A stretch of DNA of 64,000 nt from Aneurinibacillus tyrosinisolvens (GTDB lineage Bacteria > Bacillota > Bacilli > Aneurinibacillales > Aneurinibacillaceae): positions 54,047 to 118,046 of the forward strand of contig NZ_BBWZ01000012.1 of the NCBI RefSeq assembly GCF_001015055.1, in the 5' to 3' direction. A program made the position numbers and the translations under genes. This document shows, piece after piece, positions 1 to 7,492 of the stretch. Each line of letters opens with the position of its first letter. Within the stretch, counting starts at the first letter, position 1. The notes beneath the pieces are model-generated. The model saw nothing but the letters and a program-made list of their open reading frames with translations. It made no database searches and was not told where the DNA came from.

Positions 1-213
1 CTTCTGTACGGTGCGGGCACAAACATACATATCACAGCGCTGCTTGGCGCCGGGTTCTTAGGCTCGTTTACGACGTTCTCTACGTTTCAGTATGAAATTG
101 CTCAGCTGGGCGCTATTGGAAAATGGAAGCAAAGTATTTTATATGTAGGGATTAGTGTTTGCGTGGGGGTCGCTGCGGCCGGGCTTGGTTTCTGGATCGG
201 GAACAATAGATGA
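1..213 (+). CDS. crcB: Fluoride channel CrcB/FluC, C-terminal part
   Basis: This is the last 70 codons of a small membrane protein cut by the window edge. The frame contains GAGFLGSFTTFSTFQYE, matching the conserved FluC segment with the TTFS(T)F motif that lines the fluoride pore, followed by a final hydrophobic helix and a short polar tail. FluC proteins are about 120 residues, four-helix, dual-topology dimers that export fluoride. Many Firmicutes carry two adjacent copies, but the neighbouring copy would lie outside the window. The stop is TGA at 211-213. Family assignment is firm; the start and any fluoride riboswitch cannot be seen. Confidence 0.9.
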   Translation, partial: LLYGAGTNIHITALLGAGFLGSFTTFSTFQYEIAQLGAIGKWKQSILYVGISVCVGVAAAGLGFWIGNNR

Positions 214-254
214 TAAAAAGCAAACCTCCCCCCGCTATCATGATAATTTCAGGC

Positions 255-581
255 TCACTTTAATTTTTGATTCTCTTTTTGCTCTTTACCGGGTAAGGGA
301 AGCAATCCTGCGCCGGGTTTTATGGGATTGAATTTATTCGAAGGCAAAGGAGTCAGTCCTGCCCGTGGTTTTACAGGCTTTGCTTCGTTCCGGGGCAAAG
401 GTGTCATCCCTTCCCCTGGCCGCAGATCACTGTTGTTTTTGCCAGGCAGGATCTGTTCTTTATGCGGCTTTTCTGCTTTTACAACAACAGGAGAACTCGT
501 CATATTGTTTGATGTCTGGGCACCGGGAACCCCGGGCAGAAGAAACATAGACAAGGTAAATAGACTTACATATTTCCTCAA
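255..581 (-). CDS. Small secreted proline/lysine-rich protein
   Basis: Function is not recognised. I place the start at TTG 581, which has an AAAGGGGG ribosome site seven bases upstream and gives a 108-residue protein. The longer frame to 710 would have no such site. The N-terminus is a signal peptide: a basic DLRKY start, the hydrophobic stretch VSLFTLSMFLLPGVPG and an A-Q junction. The mature part is polar and carries three related blocks built on LxPLPxxxxxPxKPxAGLxPLP, ending in a lysine-rich tail. This low-complexity repeat suggests a cell-wall or matrix-associated secreted peptide. It is followed downstream by the convergent end of crcB and preceded by dedA on the same strand, 67 bases away. 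Confidence 0.6.
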   Translation of the reverse strand: MRKYVSLFTLSMFLLPGVPGAQTSNNMTSSPVVVKAEKPHKEQILPGKNNSDLRPGEGMTPLPRNEAKPVKPRAGLTPLPSNKFNPIKPGAGLLPLPGKEQKENQKLK

Positions 582-648
582 GTCATCGCCCCCTTTATCA
601 ATGTAGACGAAGGGGGGCATAGAAGGTTGCAAGGATCTGGAAAAACCT

Positions 649-1239
649 CTAGACTGTTCTTTTCCGTGTGTAAATGAAAACGAAGGCAAGGATGAGCAGG
701 CCTGCAGCAATCAAAGGAAAGCTGTACTGGTGAATATACATCTCCATCCTCCTCCATTCCTGCCCTAGTGTTTTTCCGATTGTTATAAAAACAAGAATCC
801 ACACGATACCCCCACTATAAGCGTAGAGAGCGAACTTGTGGTAATTAAAGCGTGAGATTCCCGCCAGGTAAGCAGTGATGTGCCTGACCCCGGGAATAAA
901 ATAGCCGATGAAAAGGAGGAAAGGGCCAAACTTATTGAAAAGTTTTTGCGTACGCTCAATTTTCTCCTCTGATATATGAAGCCAGGGGCCAATCTTTTTT
1001 AAGAATGCTAATCCAAGAAGGTGTCCCAGAAAGTAGCTTACTGTGATTCCGGCAAGTGCGCCAACCGCGGCGCTGAGTAGAGCAAGAGGATAAGACATGT
1101 CCCCATGATAAACGAGGTAACCTACATATGTAAGCAGTATTTCGTCAGGCAGGGGCAGGCCGACGATTCCTCCGATTAGTGCGAGAATAATCCCAAAATA
1201 GCCGTAGTGTGTAAGCAGAGAATGCAATTGATGTTCCAT
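649..1239 (-). CDS. DedA family membrane protein
   Basis: A 196-residue integral membrane protein of the DedA/SNARE-associated (VTT) family. Visible hallmarks are the re-entrant segment GGIVGLPLPDE near residues 24-34, the conserved F-GYFIPGVRH segment (about residues 108-120) with the arginine typical of the family, and four or five hydrophobic helices. DedA proteins are thought to move or scramble membrane lipids such as undecaprenyl phosphate or phosphatidylethanolamine and support membrane-potential homeostasis; the exact substrate of this one is unknown. The ATG at 1239 follows a GGTGG site. It is transcribed away from the duplicated CRISPR flank and has no obvious operon partner except the small secreted gene downstream. 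Confidence 0.88.
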   Translation of the reverse strand: MEHQLHSLLTHYGYFGIILALIGGIVGLPLPDEILLTYVGYLVYHGDMSYPLALLSAAVGALAGITVSYFLGHLLGLAFLKKIGPWLHISEEKIERTQKLFNKFGPFLLFIGYFIPGVRHITAYLAGISRFNYHKFALYAYSGGIVWILVFITIGKTLGQEWRRMEMYIHQYSFPLIAAGLLILAFVFIYTRKRTV

Positions 1240-1329
1240 ACGTAACCACCAATGAATGTATTGTGTAATACGTGTTATAGATACAATGTTTCCAGGCGAA
1301 ATTGATTAAACATACTAATACAAGCATTA

Positions 1330-1635
1330 TGCCCTATTTAGCCCCAACTTTATTGGGCAAAACAAAAATATAGAAATGATTTTTTCATATCTATATTTAC
1401 TTGTAGCACAGGTTGCCTGTAAAAAATATCCATTCTTTAAATTGACTGAGTAGCTATGAGTCTTGACTTTGTTGAATTTTCTGCTATTTTTATTCTTTAT
1501 TGTTTCGATGAGTTTTAAGCAGCCTTTATGCATAGGCACAAACATGATACACAAAAACAAGGTTATAAGACCCTTATATGCTATTACATGAGATAAAGCT
1601 GGATCCATCTTCACACGGAGCTTTTCTTTTTTATA
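1330..1635. repeat. Duplicated flank at the old end of the CRISPR locus, copy A
   Basis: No convincing gene is present here. The stretch aligns, with many substitutions and small gaps, to 19785-20055, the corresponding flank of the second array. Shared blocks include ATGATTTTT..CATATC, TTGTAAAAAATA, TTTTAAGCAG and a C/TTTTTTATAC run just before the first degenerate repeat. The minus-strand open frame at 1327-1614 has no counterpart in the other copy and is not counted as a gene. The duplication implies that one CRISPR array plus its trailer-side flank was copied as a unit. Confidence 0.7.
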
Positions 1636-2045
1636 CTTAATACCCTACTGTGTTCAGATAAAACCGAGACGCTCCGGCGCTCCTCTAACCATATTTCAAC
1701 TTTATATTCCACTACGTTCAGATAAAATGGTAACGGTCGTGTGTTTAATACTTTGCGCGTTGAAGTCTTTATATCCCACTACGCTCAGATAAAACGCAGG
1801 TCATGACGCAAACAGCACCGCCGGAACTTCCACTATGTTCAGATAAAACACAACAGCCGCGGCCCTTGTCCACTGTTAAGATAAACACTTTATATCCCAC
1901 TACGGTCAAATAAAACAATTCCCACGGTTCCGTCTTCGTTTTTCGTGAAGAGCTTTATATCCCACTACGTTCAAATAAAACTTTATGATTCACTACGAGA
2001 AAATCAGCAGAAAATACTTTATATCCCACTACGTTCAAATAAAAC
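1636..2045 (-). CRISPR. Decayed CRISPR array, oldest segment of array 1
   Basis: Eight recognisable 29-bp repeats or remnants: 1636, 1700, 1766, 1821, a truncated one at about 1865-1886, then 1888, 1953 and 2017. Spacers are 35-37 bp where intact. Decay increases leftward: 1636 and 1700 carry several substitutions, 1821 has lost part of its TTTATAT end, and only one base separates the truncated unit from the repeat at 1888. The left repeats end CAGATAAAAC, whereas those from 1888 onward end CAAATAAAAC like the main array. There is no leader at the right end; the array stops abruptly at 2045 where plasmid-like sequence begins. Orientation is inferred from the main array, whose leader lies to the right, so this is the trailer side. 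Confidence 0.85.
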
Positions 2046-2155
2046 AAAATTTAAGACTTCTATGAATACATATACCATATGACCGGCGCAGATATGGCCG
2101 GTCTTCCTGTTTCTAAAGACACAACCATTTATCAACTATTGGAGGGCTAACAACC

Positions 2156-2485
2156 ATGAAAAACAAACAACTACAATTACCTGCTGATATCGCTGAAAAG
2201 CTTCCGGAACTCTACGCCACCGAGGAGGTTACCTATGCGGAAAAACTGGTCCTGGCGAAGTATTTTTCTCCCTATAGCCATTTTACGTGGTATGTCATTG
2301 AAGGCCGCCAAGAGCATGAGGATTACTACCTCTTTTGGGGCATTGTAGACGGTCAGTATCGGGAAGCGGGCTATTTCTCCTTGGAGGAGCTCGAGAGTGT
2401 TACCGCTATGAACGGGCAGCTGCCGCTTGTCGAACGTGATGAGCATTTTACACCAAAAACAGTAAAAGAGTTGGGTCTGGCTTAA
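2156..2485 (+). CDS. DUF2958 protein
   Basis: A 109-residue protein matching DUF2958, recognisable from the central run KYFSPYSHFTWYV (about residues 38-50), the FWGIVDGQYREAGYFSLEEL segment (about 63-82) and the ERDEHFTPKTV tail. The biochemical role of DUF2958 is not known; members occur mainly on plasmids, ICEs and phage-like islands, often near DNA-processing genes. The ATG at 2156 has GGAGGG upstream. It heads a three-gene plus-strand cluster with the two following genes, 46 and 13 bases apart, starting about 110 bp after the last decayed CRISPR repeat. Confidence 0.8.
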   Translation: MKNKQLQLPADIAEKLPELYATEEVTYAEKLVLAKYFSPYSHFTWYVIEGRQEHEDYYLFWGIVDGQYREAGYFSLEELESVTAMNGQLPLVERDEHFTPKTVKELGLA

Positions 2486-2531
2486 GCCTGCCCTTCTCTT
2501 GTATAATTTAACAAAGGGAGTGTGAAGGAAA

Positions 2532-2780
2532 ATGGACGACAACATTCTTCATCAAGTGCTAACGGCATTATCGACATTGGATCATCAATTTGAAAAGCTC
2601 AACAAACGCTTCGACGAAATGGATCAGCGTTTCGATTCCTTGGAGGAAAAAGTGGATACCATCGAGCGTAAAGTGGATGCGATTCGCAATCAAGCCGCTT
2701 TAAATACGGAAGAAGCGTCAAGACTGAACGACATCGAGCAGGATGTAAAGCTGCTTAAAAAAATCATCGTAAACCAATAG
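2532..2780 (+). CDS. Short coiled-coil protein
   Basis: An 82-residue, highly charged protein that is almost entirely heptad repeat: the block FDEMDQRFDSLEEKVDTIE is followed by further hydrophobic a/d positions to the C-terminus (LNDIEQDVKLLKKIIVNQ). It would form a rod-like oligomer. Similar short coiled-coil proteins accompany plasmid and phage modules, but I cannot name a family or function. It is preceded by a GAAGGA ribosome site and lies 13 bases before the DUF5348 gene, so the two are probably translated from one message. Confidence 0.7.
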   Translation: MDDNILHQVLTALSTLDHQFEKLNKRFDEMDQRFDSLEEKVDTIERKVDAIRNQAALNTEEASRLNDIEQDVKLLKKIIVNQ

Positions 2781-2793
2781 GGAGAGTGTCTAT

Positions 2794-3231
2794 ATGCCGA
2801 AAGAGTTTTCCGACGTAAAAAAAGCCGTATTTGATGTAGAATGGCACCTTGAAAAAGCCGTGAACGCATTAAAAAATGTCGGTGATTATTCGTTTTCTGA
2901 ATCTGACCCAAGCGAAAAGGGACTTGCCCGTACTTTTTACGAAGTGGGGGACAGGCTCTCATGGGCATTTTCGCGCATCCAGTATCTAAAAAAAGACATT
3001 GAGTGTGAAGGTTTGCTTCGCAAGAACAGCCAGGGGCGATATGAACTCCCAAACGGAGATTATTTCACATCAGGCAACACGATTGAGTTCCTGGATGAGC
3101 GTCCTGAAACGATAGATTACTATGGAGGCTCCATGTGGCTTCTCTCCCGTGTAGAACATGCGGGTGACTACATCACTACTCTTGGAACGGACGTGTCAGT
3201 AGATGGCATTTACGCTCGTTCACGCCGATAA
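2794..3231 (+). CDS. DUF5348-type protein
   Basis: A 145-residue protein. The C-terminal half carries the pattern GLLRKNSQGRYELPNG-YFTSGNTIEFL followed by a tryptophan/arginine segment and a final R-EHAGDY motif, which I recognise as DUF5348, a small beta-rich domain frequent on Firmicute plasmids and conjugative elements. The N-terminal half (residues 1-70) is helical and contains paired aromatic residues. Function is unknown. It is the last gene of the plus-strand cluster and is followed by an intrinsic terminator at 3314. Confidence 0.68.
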   Translation: MPKEFSDVKKAVFDVEWHLEKAVNALKNVGDYSFSESDPSEKGLARTFYEVGDRLSWAFSRIQYLKKDIECEGLLRKNSQGRYELPNGDYFTSGNTIEFLDERPETIDYYGGSMWLLSRVEHAGDYITTLGTDVSVDGIYARSRR

Positions 3232-3313
3232 CTGTTTTTAGTTTGCTTGGTATGCTTGAACTCAGGGCTGGCATCGGTTTTTATCCTGAGTATCTTGAAA
3301 AGAAAAAAGTAGG

Positions 3314-3337
3314 GACGGCGATAAGCTGTCTTTTTTT
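3314..3337 (+). terminator. Rho-independent terminator
   Basis: A six-base-pair stem GACGGC/GCTGTC with a five-base loop is followed by seven T residues. It ends the DUF2958-coiled coil-DUF5348 cluster. Confidence 0.75.
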
Positions 3338-3412
3338 ATTGATAAAATAGTTCTATATATTACTTATTTAGGAAATTAAGAAACAAACTTCTACAATTTA
3401 AAATATTTCCTA

Positions 3413-3440
3413 TTGAATTAATCTATACAAATGTTATAAT
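3413..3440 (+). promoter_or_regulatory. SigA-type promoter for the secreted-protein pair
   Basis: TTGAAT at 3413-3418 and TATAAT at 3435-3440 are separated by 16 bases, upstream of an AGGAGG ribosome site and the ATG at 3487. The surrounding sequence is very AT-rich. Confidence 0.6.
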
Positions 3441-3486
3441 TTACTAGAAAAGACTACATCTAGAACATACATAGGAGGATTGAGAT

Positions 3487-4020
3487 ATGAAAAGAAAAAG
3501 CTTGAAAAAGGGAGTTGCAGTTCTTCTATCTTCACTTGCGCTTACCCCTCTTTTATTGATGAACGCAGCACCCGCATCCGCTGCGATTTCAAATAAGAAC
3601 ACATGGTTGTATAGCACGAATAAAGGTGGAAATACGCCACTCACCTTTAATATTTATAGCACGTATTCCGAAAGTGTTACACAAGATGCCTCGGTAAACG
3701 CCATGTACTTTAATGTAAAAAAGGCATATGTGGAGTTTTATCATGGATTAGCATATCCTTTTGGCGGTCCATTTACGGAAAGTTCCTACACAAATTATTA
3801 TTCAGACGGCGTTTTACGAGGAACACTAAGACAATTTGTCCCATCTTCGGAGAGTGTTCTTGTAGCTGCTGACTCTGCTTACTGGAATCTAATCAACAAT
3901 ACCCAAGCAAAACTAGCGTTGAACTCAACGAACAAAACAGTGGAACATGTGGATTCTCTTGATCTTGGTACCGGGTTCTATCCGCGTATTTTCAGTCCTA
4001 CGTTCACATTTAAATTATAG
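3487..4020 (+). CDS. Secreted protein of unknown function
   Basis: A 177-residue protein with a clear signal peptide: a lysine-rich start MKRKSLKKG, a hydrophobic core VAVLLSSLALTPLLLM and an APASA cleavage site near residue 32. The mature 145 residues are rich in Ser, Thr, Asn, Tyr and Phe, contain no cysteine, and look like an extracellular beta-sheet protein; SxSxxYxNYYSDG is typical of the composition. I recognise no domain. It has its own promoter and AGGAGG site and is followed five bases later by the ribosome site of a second exported protein, so the two form a pair. A bacteriocin-like or surface-coat role is possible but unsupported. Confidence 0.7.
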   Translation: MKRKSLKKGVAVLLSSLALTPLLLMNAAPASAAISNKNTWLYSTNKGGNTPLTFNIYSTYSESVTQDASVNAMYFNVKKAYVEFYHGLAYPFGGPFTESSYTNYYSDGVLRGTLRQFVPSSESVLVAADSAYWNLINNTQAKLALNSTNKTVEHVDSLDLGTGFYPRIFSPTFTFKL

Positions 4021-4034
4021 GGAGGGTGGTACAC

Positions 4035-4652
4035 GTGAAAAAGAAAGTAATAGGTGGTCTGATTTTGTCATCCGCTTTGGTTGCTAGTATTGTAGCGGGC
4101 ACGGCATACGGTACATGGACTCCTGATCAGGATAAGCAACTCGGTGAAAAATTTGCTCAAAATGAAAAGGCAGCAAAAGTTGTGGGAACTGCGAAGGGGG
4201 AACCTGTATTATCTACTGATATTAAAAACAAAGAGGACTTCCTAACGAGTGTACAGAAAATAGACCCTACCGAGGCGTCCAAGCAAGCAATCGATGAAGC
4301 TTATACGGAAGCGTTAGTGTATAAAGAAGCAAAAGATAGGCATGTAGATGTTTCATGGGACGATGCGTTAGCATTCGCAAAAACACAACGGGATATCCTA
4401 GAAAATAATAAATCTCAAAATGCGGATGAAGTGGAAACAAGCATAAAAAAAGTCATTGAAGGTCTTGGAATTTCCGAGGAAGAATACTGGACAAAATACG
4501 TAGTAAAGAACTATCAAAAGATAAATTCCATCGCTGCTCTGCAAGGGGACGTCACAAAGGACGAAACTGACCCGCAGAAAAAAGCTGAGAAGTGGCAAGC
4601 ATTTGTAAACAATTTGAAAAAGGAAAATCCCTTTAAAAATCAGAACCAGTAA
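4035..4652 (+). CDS. Exported SurA-N-like protein
   Basis: I choose GTG 4035, eight bases after GGAGGG; the GTG at 4026 lies inside that ribosome site. The 205-residue product begins MKKKVIGGLILSSALVASIVAGTAYG, a signal or anchor sequence without a lipobox. Residues 40-180 are helical, with the order VGTAKGEPVLSTDI, DEAYTEALVYKEAKDRHVDVS and GISEEEYWTKYVVKNYQKI, resembling the N-terminal chaperone domain of SurA/PrsA-type foldases but lacking a rotamase domain. It probably assists folding or export, plausibly of the partner encoded just upstream; this partnership is inference from spacing. A strong terminator follows. Confidence 0.7.
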   Translation: MKKKVIGGLILSSALVASIVAGTAYGTWTPDQDKQLGEKFAQNEKAAKVVGTAKGEPVLSTDIKNKEDFLTSVQKIDPTEASKQAIDEAYTEALVYKEAKDRHVDVSWDDALAFAKTQRDILENNKSQNADEVETSIKKVIEGLGISEEEYWTKYVVKNYQKINSIAALQGDVTKDETDPQKKAEKWQAFVNNLKKENPFKNQNQ

Positions 4653-4660
4653 CATTGAAC

Positions 4661-4702
4661 AAAAAGAAGCGTTCCTGCATAGCTGTGGGTACGCTTCTTT
4701 TT
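4661..4702. terminator. Bidirectional terminator
   Basis: A perfect 12-bp stem, AAAAAGAAGCGT paired with ACGCTTCTTTTT, separates the plus-strand secreted pair from the convergent DUF3951 gene and can work on both strands. Confidence 0.88.
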
Positions 4703-4940
4703 ATCGATTTTCCTTTCCACTCTTTTTAAGTCGGAGCTCTTCTCCATACTTAGGCGTGTGTTTTGTATCCTCGGTATTCTCCGTAACCTTTTGGATAGGC
4801 TGAGTGGATTGCGTTCTCCCTAGCATAATATCGTCAAATGGTGTGTAGTTACTTCCTTTTGGCATTTCCTTTTTTCGTATGATTTTCACAATATAAACTA
4901 CTGCTATCAAACCAAAAACAATATAAAGTAAGTATCCCAA
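4701..4940 (-). CDS. DUF3951 small membrane protein
   Basis: A 79-residue protein with one N-terminal transmembrane helix (YLLYIVFGLIAVVYIVKII) followed by a cytoplasmic or wall-facing tail. The motif NYTPFDDIMLG directly after the helix identifies DUF3951, a short Bacillales family of unknown function. The start is TTG 4940, preceded at seven bases by GGGGAGG. The C-terminal 40 residues are polar and Thr/Glu/Lys-rich. It stands alone on the minus strand inside the plasmid-like block. Confidence 0.78.
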   Translation of the reverse strand: MGYLLYIVFGLIAVVYIVKIIRKKEMPKGSNYTPFDDIMLGRTQSTQPIQKVTENTEDTKHTPKYGEELRLKKSGKENR

Positions 4941-5142
4941 CCTTGTACCTCCCCTTACTACACTCCTGCTGTTAGCTTTTCAAGCGGTTCCCATTACATG
5001 ATTTTATTTTATCACAGTAACAAGGGCAAAGAAAGAAATTACGGTAATTAATTACAGAAACCTACAAAAATACGTTACTGATTGGAGGATGACGCAACGA
5101 TTTATTCTCAAGCCAGAACAAGACCCCAACCTATTGAGCAAC

Positions 5143-5172
5143 GGCTCCCTCCCTGGGGAGTCTTTTTTTTTC
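5143..5172 (+). terminator. Orphan intrinsic terminator
   Basis: The stem GGCTCCC/GGGGAGT is followed by a TCTTTTTTTTTC tail. Upstream on the same strand is only a 29-codon frame whose GGAGG touches its ATG, so this may end a small RNA rather than an mRNA. Confidence 0.6.
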
Positions 5173-5271
5173 GTATAAGAGTTTATATATCGCTTTAAAG
5201 TATTAAATTCGGAAGAGGACCGTGAAATCCTTTTCTCTTTATTCACACCACAGAGAAAGTTTTATTATACC

Positions 5272-5287
5272 GGGACCGTACGGTCCC
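5272..5287. repeat. Perfect 16-bp palindrome
   Basis: GGGACCGTACGGTCCC is self-complementary without a loop. It could be an operator or a nick-site hairpin of a small replicon; nothing else in the sequence decides. Confidence 0.55.
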
Positions 5288-5508
5288 AAGTTGCAGAAAA
5301 ATATTGCGGGGCGATGAACGCTCTTTTCTTTCCCCTTGTGGAGCGTGTGGCACAGAGGGCGAACCAGACCGGCAATTGTCTCCATCCTCGAGCTACCCAG
5401 ATGTTTTGCCGGTCCGCTCGACGTGTCACGAAGCGGCCGCTTCGCTTCCATGAAGGGAAAGGACGAGCGGGCTTGCCTGCGATGTTTATCTTATTGTTTC
5501 CAGAAGTT

Positions 5509-5685
5509 TTATTGCTTCTCTCTTTCTTCGGGAACAACCACACATTGACGTGGATCAAGTTCTATCAAGTCATCTTGTAAGCCACTTTCCTCATAGCATG
5601 TCCCGCATAGAGACACAATCAAACCGCCCCGTCGCTCATCCGCATAATCGAGCGTAGGAATCTTGTTCCCGCACCATTCACACAT
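5509..5685 (-). CDS. 58-residue CxxC zinc-ribbon-like protein
   Basis: A short gene read from ATG 5685, preceded by GGGGGAAGGG, to TAA 5509. The product begins MCEWCGNKIP and contains a second pair in LCGTCYEE, giving two CxxC knuckles 22 residues apart that could bind one zinc ion. The C-terminal part is acidic with DLIELDP and a final Cys at residue 48. Small treble-clef or ribbon proteins of this type are common on plasmids and phages, but no named family is recognised. It sits downstream of the 83-residue gene on the same strand and may be cotranscribed with it and with the replication-type gene at 6235-7266. Confidence 0.65.
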   Translation of the reverse strand: MCEWCGNKIPTLDYADERRGGLIVSLCGTCYEESGLQDDLIELDPRQCVVVPEEREKQ

Positions 5686-5841
5686 TTTCCCTTCCCCCTA
5701 TGTTTTTTCTGTTTCCGAGCGTTTTATGTAGATGGGACGGCACGTCCGACCGCCCCAAGACACGACTTCAACTCAACAAGCGGGAGATGTGTTATGAATG
5801 TGGCTGGCGTACTTTAGCGTATGAAACTCCCTCTCGCTCGG

Positions 5842-6093
5842 TTACTCCCACGTTCCAAAATCTAATTTTTCTCTCGTCAGTCCGTGTTTCTTCGCATAGT
5901 CCGTTTCCAGGAGCGCACGGAAGAAAGCTTCCACCTGCTCCGCCGTGACGTCCATTATTGTCCAGAAACGGTGGATTCCGCCCACTTCCATCCGCATAAA
6001 AGCGATAGATTCAGGCATATATGCAAACCGATCACCCTCGCCCTTCTGATGGTTAATCATAATTTTATCGCTAAGTTGTTCTACGACTGTCAT
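5842..6093 (-). CDS. 83-residue protein of unknown function
   Basis: The start is ATG 6093, five bases after GGGGAGAGG; the longer frame to 6225 lacks a ribosome site. The product, beginning MTVVEQLSDKIMINHQ, has an N-terminal beta-rich half (RFAYMPESIAFMRMEVGG) and a helical C-terminal half (VTAEQVEAFFRALLETDYAKK). No family is recognised. It lies 142 bases downstream of the replication-type gene stop and upstream of the zinc-ribbon gene, all on the minus strand, consistent with an accessory gene of a small replicon. Confidence 0.6.
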   Translation of the reverse strand: MTVVEQLSDKIMINHQKGEGDRFAYMPESIAFMRMEVGGIHRFWTIMDVTAEQVEAFFRALLETDYAKKHGLTREKLDFGTWE

Positions 6094-6234
6094 GGATACC
6101 TCTCCCCTACTCCGAATAAAATTTTTCTGGCCAAGCAAAAAAGTTCGAGAATAACTGCCCAGCTGTCGATGCCGGATCCGGTGAATATTTGTCTTGTGTA
6201 TGCATAAGATGGTCCCTTCTCGCATATGTATTAC

Positions 6235-7266
6235 CTAGTCGGTTTCTTCAAGCCAATTATAAAACGGGAACTTTCCCGATGATTTGTAAGGCGGGTGTGG
6301 CATATCTTCTTCTAGTGATTCGTTGTAGGTGGACAGTTCTCCTTCTTCGTCTTGGACTGTCTTATAGGTGCCTGTGAAATCACTCGACCAGTTTGCTATC
6401 GCTTTTTTCATCACCGCATGGAAGCTGTCGATTTTCCCTTTTGTTTTCGTGAGAACATTTGTAAGGATTTGTGGGAAGTCAACACGACTAACCGAGTTGT
6501 CACTCGATTTGTAAAAGATTTCAACTTCATAGGGATGGATACCGTGATCAATCAGTCTGTCTGTATGTATGGATAGCACCTTAAGTACAGACGTAGGCAC
6601 TTCACCTTCTGTAACAAACTTGTCTATGGCAGCGGTGTATTCTTTTCTTAACTTCTCTTTTTGAGCACTAGGATCTGTTGCATACTGATCAGTATGACTG
6701 ATAGACGGATTTTTATTGCTTTTTTCTTCTTTGGTTTTTTCTATATTGGTATTTTCTAAAGATTGGTTATTTCTATTGTACTGATCCACCGCACCCGATT
6801 TTTCCGCATCCGTTTTAACCGTATCCGTGTTTTCAGGAAGCGGTTTTTTATTTTCTTCCTTATCCGTTTCCTGACTTTCAGGAAGCGGTTCTCCGTACTC
6901 TACCCGAGTGGTATAAATCCCTTCTGCTTCGATTTCTGCGATTGTTTCTTGTAGCATATCGGCGACATCGGCTTTGTGTCCGTAAATATAAATTTGCTTC
7001 CGATGTATGCCTTTTTCTAAAACTTTAATTCTAGCGATATAATTATTATGTATGAGTTCATTGACCACTTTATAGTGCTTGTCTCGTCCGTCTTTGGAAC
7101 GTTTAATAATGTCCTTCATATTTATCGTCCACGTTCCCTCTCGGTGTGAACAGAATTGGATGAGAAGATACTTCGCCATTCCAGTTACGTTACTATCATC
7201 AAGAAAAGCGTTCTCGACAATACTCTGCCCTCTTTTTCTTGCGTGCTTAAATATTTCCGTTGCCAT
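6235..7266 (-). CDS. Winged-helix replication-type protein
   Basis: A 343-residue protein started at ATG 7266 behind GGAGG; the upstream in-frame extension to 7329 has no ribosome site. Residues 10-95 form a helix-turn-helix/winged-helix domain of the kind that opens plasmid and phage replication proteins: VTGMAKYLLIQF, then WTINMKDIIKRSKDGRDKHYKVVNELIHNNYI. The middle (about 120-210) is a low-complexity Glu/Lys/Asn/Ser linker, and the C-terminal 120 residues form a second helical domain. DnaD-like or RepA-like function in replication initiation is likely by architecture, not proven. It is the first minus-strand gene met by readthrough from the main CRISPR array, but a terminator (7398-7435) lies between. 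Confidence 0.6.
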   Translation of the reverse strand: MATEIFKHARKRGQSIVENAFLDDSNVTGMAKYLLIQFCSHREGTWTINMKDIIKRSKDGRDKHYKVVNELIHNNYIARIKVLEKGIHRKQIYIYGHKADVADMLQETIAEIEAEGIYTTRVEYGEPLPESQETDKEENKKPLPENTDTVKTDAEKSGAVDQYNRNNQSLENTNIEKTKEEKSNKNPSISHTDQYATDPSAQKEKLRKEYTAAIDKFVTEGEVPTSVLKVLSIHTDRLIDHGIHPYEVEIFYKSSDNSVSRVDFPQILTNVLTKTKGKIDSFHAVMKKAIANWSSDFTGTYKTVQDEEGELSTYNESLEEDMPHPPYKSSGKFPFYNWLEETD

Positions 7267-7397
7267 AAAAAAACCTCCGACTCGACTTATGTTTTTTGAA
7301 CATAGCTGAACAGAGGTACTTGCATACATATTTTTTCCGTGTTAGAATAATGATAAATTCAATATTCAACAAAAAACATGTAGCAATACCTTATCGA

Positions 7398-7435
7398 AAA
7401 GCCCTGCGCTAGTTTGGCGACCTGAGCAGGGCTTT
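7398..7435 (-). terminator. Terminator at the distal end of the main CRISPR array
   Basis: A perfect 10-bp stem, AAAGCCCTGC with GCAGGGCTTT, carries T residues on the minus strand. It lies between the last repeat (7493) and the replication-type gene and would end the pre-crRNA. Confidence 0.7.
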
Positions 7436-7492
7436 GTGCTATGTATGAGCAAATTTTAACAGAAATTTTTACATTCAGGTGCGTAAATAAAG

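Larger units (their letters stand above)
4956..5508. other. Gene-poor stretch of the plasmid-like block
   Basis: No gene is convincing here. The stretch contains an AT-rich region (4980-5100), a plus-strand intrinsic terminator at 5143-5172 with no evident gene in front of it, and a perfect 16-bp palindrome at 5272-5287. Open frames on the minus strand (5239-5451, 5265-5558) have no ribosome sites and overlap each other. A regulatory RNA or a replication origin would fit such an arrangement, but neither is demonstrated. Confidence 0.45.
2046..7492. mobile_element. Plasmid-like 5.4-kb block splitting the CRISPR array
   Basis: This block lies between two segments of the same array type. Its genes are of the kind carried by plasmids and conjugative elements: DUF2958 and DUF5348 proteins, a coiled-coil protein, a winged-helix replication-type protein, a small zinc-ribbon-like protein and two secreted proteins. 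I see no transposase, recombinase, long terminal inverted repeats or clear target duplication, so the mechanism of entry is unknown. Illegitimate or CRISPR-adaptation-linked integration of a small plasmid, or plasmid recombination within a spacer, are options. The boundaries are set by the outermost repeats and are accurate only to one spacer length. Confidence 0.55.

Noticed and set aside
1327..1614. 95-codon minus-strand open frame in the flank of the decayed array
   Set aside because: No ribosome site, low-complexity basic composition, and the duplicated flank at 19785-20055 does not keep the frame open.
2046..2155. A further leader at the right end of the decayed array
   Set aside because: None of the blocks shared by the two true leaders is present; the sequence is unrelated.
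5239..5558. Two overlapping minus-strand frames in the plasmid-like block
   Set aside because: No ribosome sites, overlapping each other, Arg/Pro-rich shadow composition, and in conflict with the better supported small gene at 5509-5685.
7470..7492. Extra degenerate repeat immediately left of the first repeat of the main array
   Set aside because: GCGTAAATAAAG resembles a repeat end, but the rest does not align well enough to count it.
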